Source of the DNA: Sphaerulina vaccinii
Lineage: Eukaryota; Ascomycota; Dothideomycetes; Mycosphaerellales; Mycosphaerellaceae
Reading direction: 5' to 3'
DNA: 64,000 nucleotides
Assembly: GCA_022570795.1 (NCBI GenBank)
Contig: JAKUDP010000025.1
Location: 1,069,001-1,133,000, forward strand
Shown one piece after another: positions 55,219-64,000 of this stretch. Position 1 is the first letter of the stretch. The number at the start of each line of letters is the position of its first letter. Position numbers and translations under genes: made by a program. A model generated the notes under the pieces. The model was not told the origin of the DNA, did not search any database, and saw only the letters and a list, made by a program, of their open reading frames with translations.

Positions 55219-56677
55219 ATGTCTTCAGCAAACTATCCTGTACGCAACAGTGGCATCTACCGCAACCTTCCAACATTCGATCCATCTCTCAAAGGCCTCA
55301 AAGCACTGATCTGTGGAGGTAGTGGCATCTCAGGTTTCCATGCATTGCGAGCTCTCCTGGACACACCAGGACGATGGAGCAAAGTCTACCTGCTCTCGCG
55401 TTCGCCTCTGGCAGACAGTATGGCAGCGTTGTTGACCGAAGAGCAGAAGAAAAGGATACAATACATCTCAGTCGACTTGCAGAGCAACAGTGACGAAGTT
55501 GCCTCGAAGCTGAAAGAAGCCAAAGTTGAGCCAGACTATGTCTTCGTCTATTCTTACATGAACCCGAGGTCCACCAATGCCATGAGCCACGATGCCGCTG
55601 AGGAGATTTTCAAGCTGAACGTACCACTTTTCGACAACTTCTTACAAGCTCTACCAAAGGCTGGCATCAAGCCTAAGAGGATCTTGTTACAGACTGGAGG
55701 CAAGAACTATGGAATGTAGGTCGAGACGCTCTATCACGACCTCAGTGCGCTGCTGATCAACATCTGTTTGTATAGGCACATTGGCCGAACACGCAATCCA
55801 GTCATAGAGTCTGATCCTCAGCCTAAACATCTCCAACCAGATCAATTCTACTACGAGCAAGAACGTCTTCTCTTTGGATACTGTGAGAAATATCCTCAAA
55901 CAAGATGGAACGTCGTTCGTCCTGCAGCCATCATTGGTGCCGTCAACAAGACGTGGTTGAATGCATTCTATCCTTTCGGCGTGTACGCTGCAGTTCAAGC
56001 GCATAAAGGCGAGCCACTTCGTAAGTCATAAACTCATTCTGTCACGGAAATGATGTCGCTGACACATCCTAGACTTTGGCGGAGACTTCGAATCCTGGCA
56101 ATTCGCCTTCACGCACTCCACAGCTCGCATGACAGGCTATCTCTCCGAATGGGCGATGCTAGAAGACAAGACTGCAAACCAAGCTTTCAACGCCACAGAT
56201 GGCTCACTCCTCTCCTGGGATCGTTTCTTCCACGAACTAGCTCGTTGGTACGACGTCAAAGACGGCGTCGTTCTTCCCAAGCTCGATTCCGAACGCTCCT
56301 TCTCGAAAACCGCCACTCTCGCTGGCGGAAAAGCAGCTCCCCTCGGCTATGGACCACCCACGTCTATCCCGCTGGAGTTCACTCTCGCGGACTGGGCGCG
56401 AGAGCCGGAGAATCAGAAGGCGTGGAAAGCACTCCAGAAGCAGAGTGGTGGCAAGCTGGAGTATGATCCTTTTGCTAGTGAGGACGATATTGCGAATACG
56501 TTTATGGGTGATTTCTCTTATTTGAGGTTTGGTGTGCTGGGTCAAGATAAGGTCAGGAGGTTTGGCTTTACAGGTTATGTGGATAGTGTTGAGACGGTGT
56601 TTGAGATGTATGAGGAATGTGCGAAGATGGGTATGTTGCCTGAGATGAAGGTCAAGGAGGCAACGCCTTTGGTGTAG
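55219..56677 (+). CDS. PRISE-like NADPH enone reductase (atypical SDR)
   Basis: Short-chain dehydrogenase of the progesterone-5-beta-reductase/iridoid-synthase-like (PRISE) group, 448 residues; fungal members sit in secondary-metabolite or detoxification pathways and reduce enones. Exons 55219-55715, 55776-56020 and 56073-56677 (introns 60, 52 nt). The NADPH motif is ICGGSGISGFHALRALL (about 31-47). The PRISE catalytic Lys (QTGGKNYGMH) and Tyr (FYYEQERLL) are both present, unlike the YxxxK of normal SDRs. RWNVVRPAAIIGAV and GGDFESWQFAFTHSTAR match the family core. There is no biosynthetic cluster around it. The first ATG was used. Confidence 0.88.
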
Positions 56678-56999
56678 CTGAAGAGAGCTGCAATTCGGGT
56701 CCGAAAATGAGGTCAGCATCAAGAGCTCGATATCAGACACATCAGCTTTGGTGGTGCGGTCAACCACTACTCACAACATATCTATCGAGGGAGATTGATC
56801 TCATATACTGGCACAGTGATCAAGTGTGCTCAGTCTTGTTGACTACTTAGTCGACATGCTGAGAACAAGGTCAATGAAGTCAATGGCGTCATGACGACCA
56901 CGATCGACCACAGAAGTACATGTATATTCAGCAGCTCTCTAGGCTCAACATTATCAACTCCGACATTACGAATCACAATAACACTCTTACACCAGCACT
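56678..56999. other. short intergenic gap
   Basis: Nothing recognised other than the neighbours' untranslated regions. Confidence 0.5.
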
Positions 57000-57290
57000 A
57001 TGGCTCCTTTCTACTCCAAACCCTCCTTCCTCATCGGCGTCGCCAATCTATTCGCAACCGGAGGAGCTACGTATTACCTGAAGAATAAGATCGAGTACAG
57101 CTTAGAAGAGAATGAAGCTCGTGCCGACGAGATTGAAGGGACATTGAGGGGACATATTGGTCTGATACATGAAGCTCATGATCGAATCGAGGCCAAAGTG
57201 GGATCTGCAGGAAGGGGAAAGGGAGGCTTGGAGAATCGGGAGATGTATGATCAGAGAGGGAGGAATGTGAAGGATAAGGAGAAGAGGTAG
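57000..57290 (+). CDS. small single-pass membrane protein
   Basis: Intronless 96-residue protein. A hydrophobic N-terminal segment (FLIGVANLFATGGATYYL, about residues 10-27) is followed by an acidic helix (YSLEENEARADEIEGTLRG) and a basic Gly/Lys-rich end (GRGKGGLENREMYDQRGRNV). The layout suits a small mitochondrial or ER membrane-anchored subunit, but no family is recognised. Protein-like composition, a Kozak-like CACTATGGCT start and a clean stop support it as real. Confidence 0.6.
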   Translation: MAPFYSKPSFLIGVANLFATGGATYYLKNKIEYSLEENEARADEIEGTLRGHIGLIHEAHDRIEAKVGSAGRGKGGLENREMYDQRGRNVKDKEKR

Positions 57291-57952
57291 GGTGTTGGCG
57301 CGTGCGAGATGAGAAATGTGCTGCCCCGGGAATGTTAGGAGAAGTGGTATGGGATGGTCAGAGCGATGATGGTTGGGAGAGTAGGACTGGGAATGAGGGA
57401 TACCAGGAGTCTGACAGTCTCATGCACTTATGAGATCGACGAATTTCTACCTCTGCGCAAGACGAAATCATCATGTTCAAGCTGAATGGAGTACGCGACC
57501 TTGCGAGACTGGCTATATGAGTCGAGAGCGATCGATCCGGACTCCTCGCCATCGATATCAACCAGCCGAACTACCAAAGTGATCCACCTGCCAAAGCGAT
57601 TTAGCCGGAATGAACCATGTCGAACGATGCATCCGAGTCGAGCTCAGCGTGCTCTCAAGCGTGGAGTGTCCTTGATAGAGGATAGAAGTGCATGAGTTCA
57701 AACTTAGATTGAGAGGATTGCCTGATCTACCATTCAAAGCTTGGCTCTCAGCGCACAATATTGTCGTAGGGACCGGGGGGCATTCTGCTCAGATATGCCA
57801 TCAGCAGGACATCAATCATGTAGATCATATCATGTAATATAGCAATCTTCAGACCGCACCCAGCGCTTGACACACTACCGGATGAACTATCAGGCTGAAC
57901 TTATCAAAAACTTTCATATCCGATTCTGGATCCTGCTTGATTCAATTCGGCT
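57291..57952. other. intergenic gap upstream of the tRNA
   Basis: No supported gene. The 5' flank of the tRNA gene has an A/T-rich stretch (TTATCAAAAACTTTCATA) at about 57901, which could help place TFIIIB. Confidence 0.45.
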
Positions 57953-57959
57953 GGCTCAA

Positions 57960-57970
57960 TGGTCTAGGTT
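57960..57970 (+). promoter_or_regulatory. A box of the tRNA gene, split by the D-loop insertion
   Basis: TGGTCTAG matches the start of the A-box consensus. The normal continuation TGG comes only after the 53-nt insertion, though the insertion's first bases (GTT) partly imitate it. Confidence 0.5.
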
Positions 57971-58137
57971 CGTCTCAACCAATCACCATTGCAAGAACAC
58001 CTTGCTAATGCCTTCCCTAGTGGTATGATTGTCGCTTCGGGTTTCTCCCGCAGAGTTCCTCTGCTCGATTGTGACAGGCCCGTAAGCACCACCATTCACC
58101 TCTTCTACCGCACTACATTCTAACACAGTCTGCAGCG

Positions 58138-58148
58138 GGTTCGAATCC
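58138..58148 (+). promoter_or_regulatory. B box of the tRNA gene
   Basis: GGTTCGAATCC matches the B-box consensus exactly and begins just after the second insertion, about 170 bp from the A box. Confidence 0.85.
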
Positions 58149-58159
58149 CGGTTGAGCCC

Positions 58160-58642
58160 ATCAACCTTTTGTTTTGCTGCGTCTTGGTATACTGTAGTGT
58201 TGATATGTGTTGGATGTGTACATAGATCGATGGGCTTGATGTGATATAAACGGCTTGAGTTTTCGTGCAGGCCACTTTGCTTTTGCTACACGTATAGAAT
58301 ACTCCGTATTCACGGACTCCACTTCGAAGGTATGCTCATTACATCCCAGACTGTGCTTGTTCTGGATGGATCTTTTGTGTTCTGGCACGCGGCGGGCTGT
58401 CCTGAGCAGACCGGTATACGACGCTAGACCTATGGAAGTCAACATGGACATGAAGCAGACATCAACACTGACAGAAGAGTAAGTCTTAAAGGACACCCAA
58501 GTATCCATATCATTCTTAGTATCGTATAAAGCCAAAGGGTATCTTCCATAACACATATTCGTCGACGCATTACACTCGTGATTCATTCAGCAGCACTTCT
58601 CATATTTCGCGCCACTCATCCCACCTCTGAACTCCACCTCCC
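58160..58642. other. gap after the tRNA
   Basis: Apart from the T-run at 58167-58175 nothing is recognised; a minus-strand frame here has no motif. Confidence 0.45.
58167..58175 (+). terminator. RNA polymerase III T-run terminator
   Basis: TTTTGTTTT begins 8 bases after the tRNA 3' end, a typical Pol III stop. It supports the locus as a transcribed tRNA gene. Confidence 0.75.
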
Positions 58643-59836
58643 TCAAATGCCGCTGTAGACAATCTCGAAAGTTGCCTTGTCACACCTCATGCAAGTCGGA
58701 CTGGGCGGGAAGAAGTTACTAAGCTTCGTCGTTTGCATGGCCGGTCCAGCGAAGAGACTATCGTGTCGCTTTTGCACCACGTCCATCGCACAGTCTGCCA
58801 GATCCCGCTCGGGGTTCATCTCACTCGACGCCACGACTGCTCCTGCAACGCCCAGCTCATCACACAGACAGAACTGCTCGCCATCGACACTCTTCTTCTT
58901 CTTTCCACTCGTTTTCTCGACAGTCACAGCCACCGTGATCAGTCCATCTGGCTTTCGCTGCAAGCCATAGACAATCTGTACCATTCCTAGGGTCCTTGGA
59001 AGTGCATTAAATCGAAGGTCTACCGAGGTGAGGAAGCTGGCCAGATCTGCCTTCGGCTTCCACCTGAACATGTTCGGTGGAGTGAGCATACTGTACTCAG
59101 CGAACATGGAGCAAGCGTTCTTCTCAAAGACAAAGTGGTTGGTGCCATAGAAGATAGACATAAGCTCACGGCGCACCTGTTTGTTGACCATTGCGACAAT
59201 CGGCTCTTGTGGAAAGCGACGGATGAAGGTCTTGCGGTAGGTAGTAAGCTTCTTGCAGGGTCTGATCTGGCGGAGTTGTGCTTCGACAGGTTCATCTCGA
59301 ACCGCGAGGATAGTCCAAACGAGATTTCGTATTTCTGCAGGAAGACCAAGGAGGCGAAGTGGTGGATCCCGAGAGGCGACTGATGTGCGTACCGACGGAG
59401 AGGCATCGCGCGTTGGCTTCGTCTTACACGGCTTGGGTTGCGGTTTCGGTACTTTGCCAGCCTTGCTCTGCCCATCTCCAGGTCGCTTGACTTTGGACTT
59501 GCTTGAGGGTTTAGTGATTACTTTGTGAAGCGTGTGAGTGCCAAATTTCGGCCCAGGCCATTGCTGGCACGTTGAAGGAAGGGAAAAGTCGAAATGCTGA
59601 GTCGATGTGTCTTCGTCTAGACTCAAGTTGCCGAAACGGTATAGCAGGTCTCTCAGGGTGGGTAAACTTTCGGGATGTGTCAGAGTCTCCAGCTGGTCGA
59701 CTGCTGATGCTAAATTGTGCTCGAGCTGCTCCATCTGCTGCCGGTCAAAGTCGGCAATGGAGACGACCTCCATTTCGAAAAATTGCCGCCCTCGACGTCG
59801 GTGCTGGGAAGGAGTGCTTGTTGGAGTGGGTGGCAT
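58643..59836 (-). CDS. F-box-like (LGLPAEIRN-type) hypothetical protein
   Basis: Intronless 397-residue protein. The N-terminal 150 residues are disordered and basic (SSKSKVKRPGDGQSKAGKVP). The characteristic helix LLGLPAEIRNLVWTILAV follows, then FYGTNHFVFEKN and a globular remainder. Dothideomycetes carry tens of such proteins with an LPxELRNxIYE motif; they are loosely grouped as F-box-like and rarely studied. A C-terminal C-x2-C (SPTCMRCDKATF) could bind a metal, but only one pair is seen. The decayed locus at 60764-61899 carries a related motif on the opposite strand. Confidence 0.68.
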   Translation of the reverse strand: MPPTPTSTPSQHRRRGRQFFEMEVVSIADFDRQQMEQLEHNLASAVDQLETLTHPESLPTLRDLLYRFGNLSLDEDTSTQHFDFSLPSTCQQWPGPKFGTHTLHKVITKPSSKSKVKRPGDGQSKAGKVPKPQPKPCKTKPTRDASPSVRTSVASRDPPLRLLGLPAEIRNLVWTILAVRDEPVEAQLRQIRPCKKLTTYRKTFIRRFPQEPIVAMVNKQVRRELMSIFYGTNHFVFEKNACSMFAEYSMLTPPNMFRWKPKADLASFLTSVDLRFNALPRTLGMVQIVYGLQRKPDGLITVAVTVEKTSGKKKKSVDGEQFCLCDELGVAGAVVASSEMNPERDLADCAMDVVQKRHDSLFAGPAMQTTKLSNFFPPSPTCMRCDKATFEIVYSGI

Positions 59837-60763
59837 TCGAAGTGTGTTGCAGATGGTGAAGTGCTGGTCATGAGGTAGGCGGAACGCATTCCCCTATACT
59901 CTAATGTGAGCAAACTCAGGACGATTCTCGAACAAATGCCATTTTCAAGCTGGTGAAGTTGTGAAGTCGAAAGGAAGTTCAAATGTCTCGGAGAGTGTGA
60001 AGGCAGTCACCAAGGTCCTCCGTCACCCGCATGGGTGGGACCTGCCGAGACAAGCGCAAACTCAAATCTCGCGCGTTCCATTCTTCCGTCTTCCACTCAT
60101 CCTCAGACAACATTCACTATCAACACACTTGCGACGGGATCGAAGGCGGCCTAGCAATGACCCGCGAGCAGGATACACTGATGAAGCGCAAGGGAAGCTC
60201 GCCACACTGGACGCGTCGCGTTGAAAATCACTGAGAACGGAAGCGCGAAGCAATGCATATTGCTCTACACTACTGAATGTCATGGTACTGGCTTCCACGT
60301 GCGATTCACGAATTGATGTCGCCCTACCTCGCCTCTGTGTCCAAGGCAGGCCCGAGTGGTAAAGCATGATATTCCAGCACACAAACTGTTTCACAGGGGC
60401 TCATGCAGTCATGACTTATTGCCTGCTAGACATAGCATTAGAGGCGAGTCTGCATAAATGAACGATCAGGAAACACAAACATAGACATCCTAGGCCAAGG
60501 CGTTCGTATGAAAGTACAGCTTTACGCAAGCTGCCAAGCATGTGTGCTAGCAATTCTCCATTCTGGCGGAGTCCTGTGAGAACTTCACGGACTCACTCGT
60601 CACTTCAGGACTTCACTTGTCCCAGCAACCAGACAGACTACAGTATGCTCCTCGAGGACTCACTTTGCACACTCTTTCCAGCTGGTAGACAAGCATTCGA
60701 CCACCAGTTGAACTTCGACACAGCCATCTGAATTCCAAACAAGCTACCCTCAATCCTCAGCAC
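59837..60763. other. intergenic gap
   Basis: About 0.9 kb between divergent F-box-like loci. No supported gene, repeat or RNA. Confidence 0.5.
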
Positions 60764-61899
60764 GATGCGATATCGACAGTGTAAGAAGGCCGATCTGGTG
60801 AGGTTCGCATCGAATCGTGGTCTACAGGTCACCTCCAAGTTCCCGAGAGGCCCATATAACCGCGAGTATGCTGCAGCACTCGAACAAGCAGACCGCGACG
60901 CGACATTTCGATTCCTCGACCTACCTGCTGGTAAGGCGACATAACTGCACAAGGCAGCTCTGTGCATAGTTCGACTGCTAATCATGAGACAAAGCTTCGA
61001 AACTGGATCTACGAGGATCTACTCACGTTACACAACTCTTTCTCCTGCTTTCCACAGATACTGTGCGCATCGAGAGAAGTCAACACAGAAGCGACCGGCA
61101 TACTGTATGCCGCGAACTACATCGACATCAAGATCTATCCCGATGGAGTACTCGCACATGGACATCGCTGTGGGAGCTATGTACCTATAACGAGTGACTG
61201 GACAACCTCAGATACGGCCTTCACCGCAATTGTCTGGCCCGACTTCCTTCGTCGCGCTCGGTTCGTTCGAGTGATGGCTCCCGCCAACAGTTGAGCCTTT
61301 GTGTCCGCAGACGGAGTGTGAAATGGGCTTGCACATTTCGTCGGAAATACCATCTACTCGCTATGCAATATGCTTCGTCATGGCAACGACCTTCGAAGCG
61401 TACGTGTGGTGATGCAGCCAGATACCACCAGCACCTTCGAGAGCATGCAAAGCGTTCTATATGCATTTCGACTCTGGGTCCCATCCAGCTGGAGATGGTG
61501 GACAACGCGAATCACGCTCTGGCGAACTTCTACTCTTTATCTGAGAACCGGATCGTCGCGCCAACAGCTGTACTAGGACAAGTAAAGCTCATCTACGACT
61601 GCATCAGGCTCTTATCTTGGTTGTTTCCCTTGGGCAGTCTCGGTACTCACAGCCGCGGGCACAGATCTTTGATTCACGCAGCCTCAAGCGCTCGATACTT
61701 CTTCAGCAACCATGACAACAACTCTCCATTCTGGTTGCGGGCATTTCGTGCCGCAATCTTGGATCTTAGAAAAGGTCTGGAGGCTGGGGGGTTTGCGCGA
61801 ACGCCGATCAATCCCACGGTGCTGCTCAACATCTGCAGCATGTTACGAATGGAGGTTGACTTAACTGTCGGCAAGCTTCAGAGAACAGGAGTTGACTAG
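60764..61899 (+). pseudogene. decayed F-box-like (LPAELRN-type) gene
   Basis: A protein-like reading begins at 60764 (MRYRQCKKADLVRF) and reaches FRFLDLPAG with a good GTAAGG donor at 60933. It resumes with LRNWIYEDLLTLHNSFS, but the acceptor position reads CAAAGCTT where CAGAGCTT would splice in frame to give LPAELRNWIYE. In-frame stops lie near 61292 and 61319. After that the plausible sequence moves between phases: FVGNTIYSLCNMLRHGNDLR in one frame, then LGPIQLEMVDNANHALANFY to a stop at 61899 in another. A lost acceptor, stops and frame changes together suggest a decayed gene. Unusual splicing is the alternative. Confidence 0.6.
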
Positions 61900-62336
61900 G
61901 CATGATCGAGACCTAGGCTTTGTCCGACCTTGAGGGGCGTTGGATTGGTCGCGTATGCAACGACAGTTGAACGCTGGAAGGCATGAGAAACATTGATTGT
62001 AGTAGGAAGAGTTGAAGTCTAGAGCGGTCGTAGTTCAAGGTAGGATGCTACAATGTGGACTGCGCAAGAAATCACAGCAGAGGCTGAGAGCAAGCTGATA
62101 GCCGGTGTGGAGAACATGCAGACTCCAGCGTATCAGGCGTGCGGTATTGATTAGTCCGGGCCATGGTAATGTAACAGAGTATGATCATGACTACCAAAAT
62201 GCTGAACCTTGGCGCAGTAAACCCTCAAGCTCGAGGTCAATACAAACATTAGTCTAGATGAGCAATCTTACTGATACTGCCATCCCATCACGCGCATGAT
62301 CCATTGTGGCACGAGCTGTCCCAGCATTGGTGCAGC
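61900..62336. other. intergenic gap
   Basis: No gene supported; this is the 5' flank of the aquaglyceroporin gene. Confidence 0.5.
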
Positions 62337-64000
62337 ATGGGGCAACAGGAGCCAAACAGAAGTCGTGCAGAGGTATGTTTCTAGGCTCTATAATCTTGCT
62401 TCACTGCGCTGACGAGTCCAGACTAACTCTGACGGTCTTTCTGCATTTGGAGATGACTTTGACCAACTACCATCGACACCAGCTGCTCCTGCAGCCGACA
62501 TAACGAATAAGGACTTCGCCAACACAGCTCCATCGGCCACTGTCGATAATGATCAACAGGCGACACGTAAAGAGTCCGATGGTCTCTCCGCCTTTAGAGA
62601 TGGGTTCGATCTGCTGCCACCTCCGGCTGCTGTACCAGCAGCAGGAACAAGTGAAGGCCGTGGCAAACAGCCGGCTGCACACAGGGATTCCGATGGACTA
62701 TCCGCTTTTCAAGACGACTTCGATCGGCTGCCTCCAGAACCTCCTGCAGGACCAACTCGAGGCCTTATGGGAACGTATACGATACTTATGTCAATCCTGC
62801 ATATGAAGCATTGACCCCGGAGTATATGCAACCCGCCAATGCGAAGCCAGTTTGGGGATTTGCTAAGCCAATACCGCGTGTAGTCCGCGCTGGCATGATA
62901 CTAAGGAGAGGGCAAGCAGAACCTGTAGGACGTCTGGGAGCCGGCGTAAGCATTGCAGACCTTAAAAAGGGAAGAGTCAGGATGCCGACTCGACGGCCCG
63001 GGAAGATCTCTGCACAAGTCGGTAATGCTCGTGTGCGGAGAGAGAGCAGGCTTCTCCACGAGCTTGCTCGCCCTTCAAGGCGGCGTACGATGTCTTCAAT
63101 GTGGAGTGGCAAAGTCTACAACCAGCGAATGCCTTCTGTCAGTACTCACCGTGTCTCACGAGCCTCGCAAATGTCTCCATCGTGGAAAGACGACGAAGAC
63201 GAAGAGAAAGAGGAGAAGGAACGAGAAGACTATTTCGATCAAGGAGGACCTCGAAAGTCAGAGAGTAAAGCATCCTCAATCTCGATTGATGTTCCTACGT
63301 ACCATGACATGCTTGATCGCCGCACGTCTATACCAATTGCTCGACACGAGAGCTATGGTAGTCGTGCTAGAGCTACCAGCCGTGCCAGCCGTGCCAGTAG
63401 AGACACACGTACGAGCTACTTTGGTCTTGCAGGCCGAGTACCGCTTGGCATTCAGGAAGAAGAGGAAGATATGGACCTAGAGGACGATAGCGACTATGAC
63501 CAGGACGAACTCGATGATTGGGACGATATGGGTCCTGAAAGACTGGTCGAGAACCCGCCTGTAATAGAAGAGCAGTTTAATCACCACACAACCTGGTCAG
63601 TCATCCGAACACGCTACCGCGAGCCTTTCGCAGAATTCCTCGCAGTCTTCGTGCAGCTTACTATCGGCCTGTGTGCGAACATTCAGGCGACTGTGAAGTA
63701 TAATCAAGTATCTGCCATCACTACCGCGTGGGCTTGGGGCTTCTCGACGATCGCCGCTATCCATATCGCAGGTGGCGTTTCCGGCGCGCATCTGAACCCT
63801 GCCTTCACAATAGTCATTTGGATCTTTAGAGGCTTCCCAGGACGTATGGTGCATCACCACGTTAGAGCTCAATTTGTAGCAGCTTTCCTGGCAGCATTCT
63901 TGGCCTATGGTCAGTACTATGGCCCTATAAGCGACTACAGGATGCATACGGAATCCGAAGTGGACATTATCGATGTCTTCATCACAGCGCCTAGATACTC
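62337..64000 (+). CDS. aquaglyceroporin with long N-terminal extension, partial
   Basis: MIP-family channel (Yfl054c-like aquaglyceroporin) cut off by the window end. Exon 62337-62372 (MGQQEPNRSRAE) and a 49-nt intron lead to a repeat region from 62422, with three copies of SDGLSAFxDxFDxLPP. From about 62765 a different frame carries the typical extension (NVYDTYVNPAYEALTPEYMQ, AKPVWGFAKPIPRVVRAGMI), an acidic stretch, and then the channel (REPFAEFLAVFVQLTIGLCA, HIAGGVSGAHLNPAFTIVIW with the first NPA motif). The switch between frames near 62745-62775 has no usable intron. It is either a 1-base frameshift in this strain or assembly, or a start in the second frame. From there the frame is open to 64000. 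Confidence 0.75.

Larger units (their letters stand above)
57953..58159 (+). tRNA. tRNA-Pro(CGG) with three introns, two spliceosomal-like
   Basis: Exonic pieces are 57953-57967, 58021-58041, 58070-58081 and 58136-58159. Joined, they give a 72-nt cloverleaf. The 7-bp acceptor stem GGCTCAA/TTGAGCC is perfect. The D arm is GTCTAGTGGTATGATT, the anticodon stem is GTCGC/GTGAC with loop TTCGGGT (anticodon CGG), the variable loop is AGGCC, and the T stem CCGGG/CCCGG is perfect with TTCGAAT. The 28-nt intron 58042-58069 is at the normal 37/38 place and has a GCAGAG/CTCTGC hairpin and CCCG facing the anticodon. Two further insertions are abnormal. 57968-58020 (53 nt, GTTCGT...TTGCTAATG...CCCTAG) sits in the D loop. 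58082-58135 (54 nt, GTAAGC...TTCTAACACAG...CTGCAG) sits inside the T stem. Confidence 0.85.

Noticed and set aside
1..64000. CRISPR arrays, bacterial operons, secondary-metabolite backbone genes
   Set aside because: No regularly spaced repeats, no operon structure, and no PKS, NRPS or terpene synthase motifs were seen.

Overview
The window looks like nuclear DNA of a filamentous ascomycete (Pezizomycotina), most likely a Dothideomycete. Genes lie on both strands with intergenic gaps of about 0.3-3 kb. Nearly all introns are 47-66 nt with GT...AG ends and a CTAAC/CTGAC-like branch site. The proteins include fungal families such as DUF1776/YSC83, MRP51, DUF7703-like membrane proteins, a DAL5-type permease, GPR1/ATO acetate channels and several divergent F-box-like proteins. 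No bacterial operon, CRISPR array or intact transposon was seen. All exon joins were inferred by eye from splice signals and reading frame; none was computed or checked against RNA.

Layout: 0.1-6.8 kb holds a 7TM-like protein, a secreted M28 aminopeptidase, a UbiA prenyltransferase and a small Cys/Lys-rich secreted protein gene broken by a stop codon. 9-16 kb holds DUF1776, a single-pass membrane protein, MRP51 and a mucin-like secreted protein with duplicated exon-intron modules. 17-25 kb holds short repeats, a C2H2 factor, a Pep-P type peptidase, a BTB protein, a glutathione transferase and an ATO-family transporter. 28-35.5 kb holds an F-box-like protein, an augmin-like coiled-coil protein, TIM21, a TTC36-like TPR protein head-to-head with 4-hydroxyphenylpyruvate dioxygenase, and a membrane RING protein. 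37.6-42.6 kb is metabolic: an aldo-keto reductase, a sugar-porter MFS protein and a DAL5-type MFS protein. 43.4-50.2 kb is a run of small DNA-binding-like proteins, including a chromodomain protein. 51.6-64 kb holds F-box-like genes (one decayed), mitochondrial ribosome recycling factor, a PRISE-type reductase, a tRNA-Pro gene and the start of an aquaglyceroporin.

Three things stand out. (1) The tRNA-Pro(CGG) gene at 57953-58159 carries a normal anticodon-loop intron plus two extra 53-54 nt insertions, in the D-loop and the T-stem. Both look like spliceosomal introns, and their precise removal restores a perfect cloverleaf. (2) The last ~20 codons and the stop codon of the gene at 49264-50153 are a diverged piece of 5.8S rRNA, and the rRNA similarity runs on past the stop. 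(3) A TTC36-like gene and HPPD share a promoter; the animal TTC36 protein is known to protect HPPD, so this suggests a conserved functional pair.

Second-tier observations are the nonsense codon in the small secreted protein, near-perfect inverted repeats at 51.0 and 17.6 kb, the repeated introns of the mucin-like gene, and reading-frame damage in the F-box-like locus at 60.8-61.9 kb and in the 5' part of the aquaglyceroporin.
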